DNA of 64,000 nt from Mesoflavibacter profundi (GTDB lineage: Bacteria; Bacteroidota; Bacteroidia; Flavobacteriales; Flavobacteriaceae). Location of the stretch: contig NZ_CP061703.1 of NCBI RefSeq assembly GCF_014764305.1, positions 1 through 64,000 of the forward strand, read 5' to 3'. The notes beneath the pieces are model-generated. The model was not told the DNA's origin. It worked only from the letters and a program-made list of their open reading frames with translations, and made no database searches. Positions 63,308 through 64,000 of the stretch are shown here, piece by piece. Made by a program: the position numbers and the translations under genes. Numbering within the stretch: the stretch's first letter is position 1; the number at the start of each line of letters is the position of its first letter.

Positions 63308-64000
63308 TTATTTAGATAAGTTTATTTCGGCTATATTTTTTATTCGATTTCTTTCTAAGAAAGCATCTATAGTTTCAAAATGTTCTATGACTCTTTGGTC
63401 TTTAAATTCGAAAACTTTTTTGGATAAACCTTGTAAAAAGTCACGATCATGAGATACTAAAATTAGTGTACCATCAAATTCTAATAATGCTTCTTTTAAT
63501 ACATCTTTAGATTTAAGATCTAAATGATTTGTAGGCTCGTCTAAGATTAACAAGTTTACTGGCTCTAAAAGTAATTTAACCATTGCTAATCTAGTTTTTT
63601 CTCCACCAGATAAAACACTTACTTTTTTATCAATATCATCGCCACTAAACATAAAACGACCTAAAATATTTTTTATTTGCGTTCTTATATCGCCTTGTGC
63701 TACTTCGTCTACTGTTTGAAAAATAGTTAAATCCTCATCCAATAATGCTGCTTGGTTTTGAGCAAAATAACCCACTTTTACATTGTGTCCTAATTGGCAA
63801 TCACCTTCTACTTCTATTTGATTTAAGATGGCTTTTATCATAGTAGACTTACCTTCACCATTTCTACCAACAAAACACACTTTTTCACCTCTTGCAATAG
63901 ACATATTAGCATTTTTAAATACTACTTTATCTTCGTAAGATTTAGATACATCTTTTACAGTTACAGGATAATCTCCAGATCTTGGTGCTGGCGGAAAACG
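63308..64000 (-). CDS. ABC-F family ATPase, C-terminal part (partial)
   Basis: The reading frame stays open from 63308 to the end of the window, so the gene continues past 64000. A start at 63904 (MSIARGEKV) is internal; upstream, in-frame, lie PVTVKDVSKSYEDKVVFKNAN, the usual second-cassette start. Motifs are GRNGEGKST (Walker A), LSGGEKTRLAMVKLLL (signature) and LLILDEPTNHLD (Walker B). ABC-F proteins act on ribosomes, not as transporters. The C-terminal part and the end are seen, the N terminus is not. Confidence 0.92.
   Translation of the reverse strand, partial: RFPPAPRSGDYPVTVKDVSKSYEDKVVFKNANMSIARGEKVCFVGRNGEGKSTMIKAILNQIEVEGDCQLGHNVKVGYFAQNQAALLDEDLTIFQTVDEVAQGDIRTQIKNILGRFMFSGDDIDKKVSVLSGGEKTRLAMVKLLLEPVNLLILDEPTNHLDLKSKDVLKEALLEFDGTLILVSHDRDFLQGLSKKVFEFKDQRVIEHFETIDAFLERNRIKNIAEINLSK

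Noticed and set aside
63308-63904. Complete ABC-F gene starting at 63904
   Set aside because: The frame is open upstream to the window end and encodes normal ABC cassette sequence, so the gene is cut by the window.
1-64000. Prophage, IS element or integrative element
   Set aside because: No transposase, integrase, phage structural or conjugation gene is seen, and no flanking repeats around the island were recognised.

Overview
The window looks like the start of a circular chromosome of a marine-type Flavobacteriaceae (Bacteroidota). It is AT-rich and opens exactly at the ATG of dnaA. Promoters carry the Bacteroidota -7 element TAnnTTTG. Type IX secretion (T9SS) sorting domains, DUF4290, DUF2279, a Lacal_2735-type small protein and the S6-S18-L9 operon all fit this family. 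I see no rRNA, CRISPR array, prophage, transposase or IS element. There is one tRNA (Met, CAT) at 36361-36434.

Layout. 1-8.2 kb: dnaA, a low-molecular-weight phosphatase and an RsmI-like methylase; then a leftward dapF-GNAT-mltG-DUF2279 run and a lysozyme-like protein; then an HtrA/Deg protease. 8.3-11.5 kb: long-form GAPDH, a coiled-coil membrane protein and a DUF2911/TPR protein. 11.6-13.7 kb: an arsenic operon (arsR, DUF6428, phosphatase-type arsenate reductase, aquaporin). 13.8-27.9 kb: a photobiology island of about 18 genes in two tandem operons. 28-36.4 kb: housekeeping genes (murA, DUF4290, DUF493, recQ, fmt, HU, yqgE, class IV aminotransferase, START-like, tRNA-Met). 36.6-47.2 kb: three large secreted T9SS proteins. 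47.2-64 kb: hisS, a GDPD lipoprotein, rplI-rpsR-rpsF, a LytTR response regulator, priA, a BrkB-like protein, nadC, rlmH, hpf, rdgB, a DEAD-box helicase, a SpoU methylase, a sirtuin and the C-terminal part of an ABC-F protein cut by the window end.

The most interesting region is the photobiology island. Operon A (13821-22397) encodes a TetR-like regulator, an ABC1/UbiB-type kinase, a flavin reductase, an SDR-DUF2867 protein, a 49-residue DUF2256 protein missed by ordinary length cut-offs, a DASH cryptochrome, an iron-sulfur (PhrB/CryB-type) photolyase and a further divergent photolyase-family protein. Operon B (22493-27903) encodes an unknown protein, a TIGR03643 protein, GTP cyclohydrolase I, an unknown 73-residue protein, an SDR that lacks the catalytic Tyr, a glutathione peroxidase, a Lacal_2735-type protein, TspO, an SRPBCC protein and a class I photolyase. 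Both operons are preceded by nearly the same 52-bp promoter/operator: a perfect GTTAAA-N5-TTTAAC palindrome, a TTAAAC half-site 32 bp from its start, and a -7 box 44 bp from its start. This predicts one co-regulated light or photodamage response, with the first-gene TetR protein as the natural candidate regulator. No B12-type (LitR/CarH) or other photoreceptor regulator is seen in the window.

Limits: family names come from recognising motifs by eye. No database search, structure prediction or genome-wide motif count was possible.
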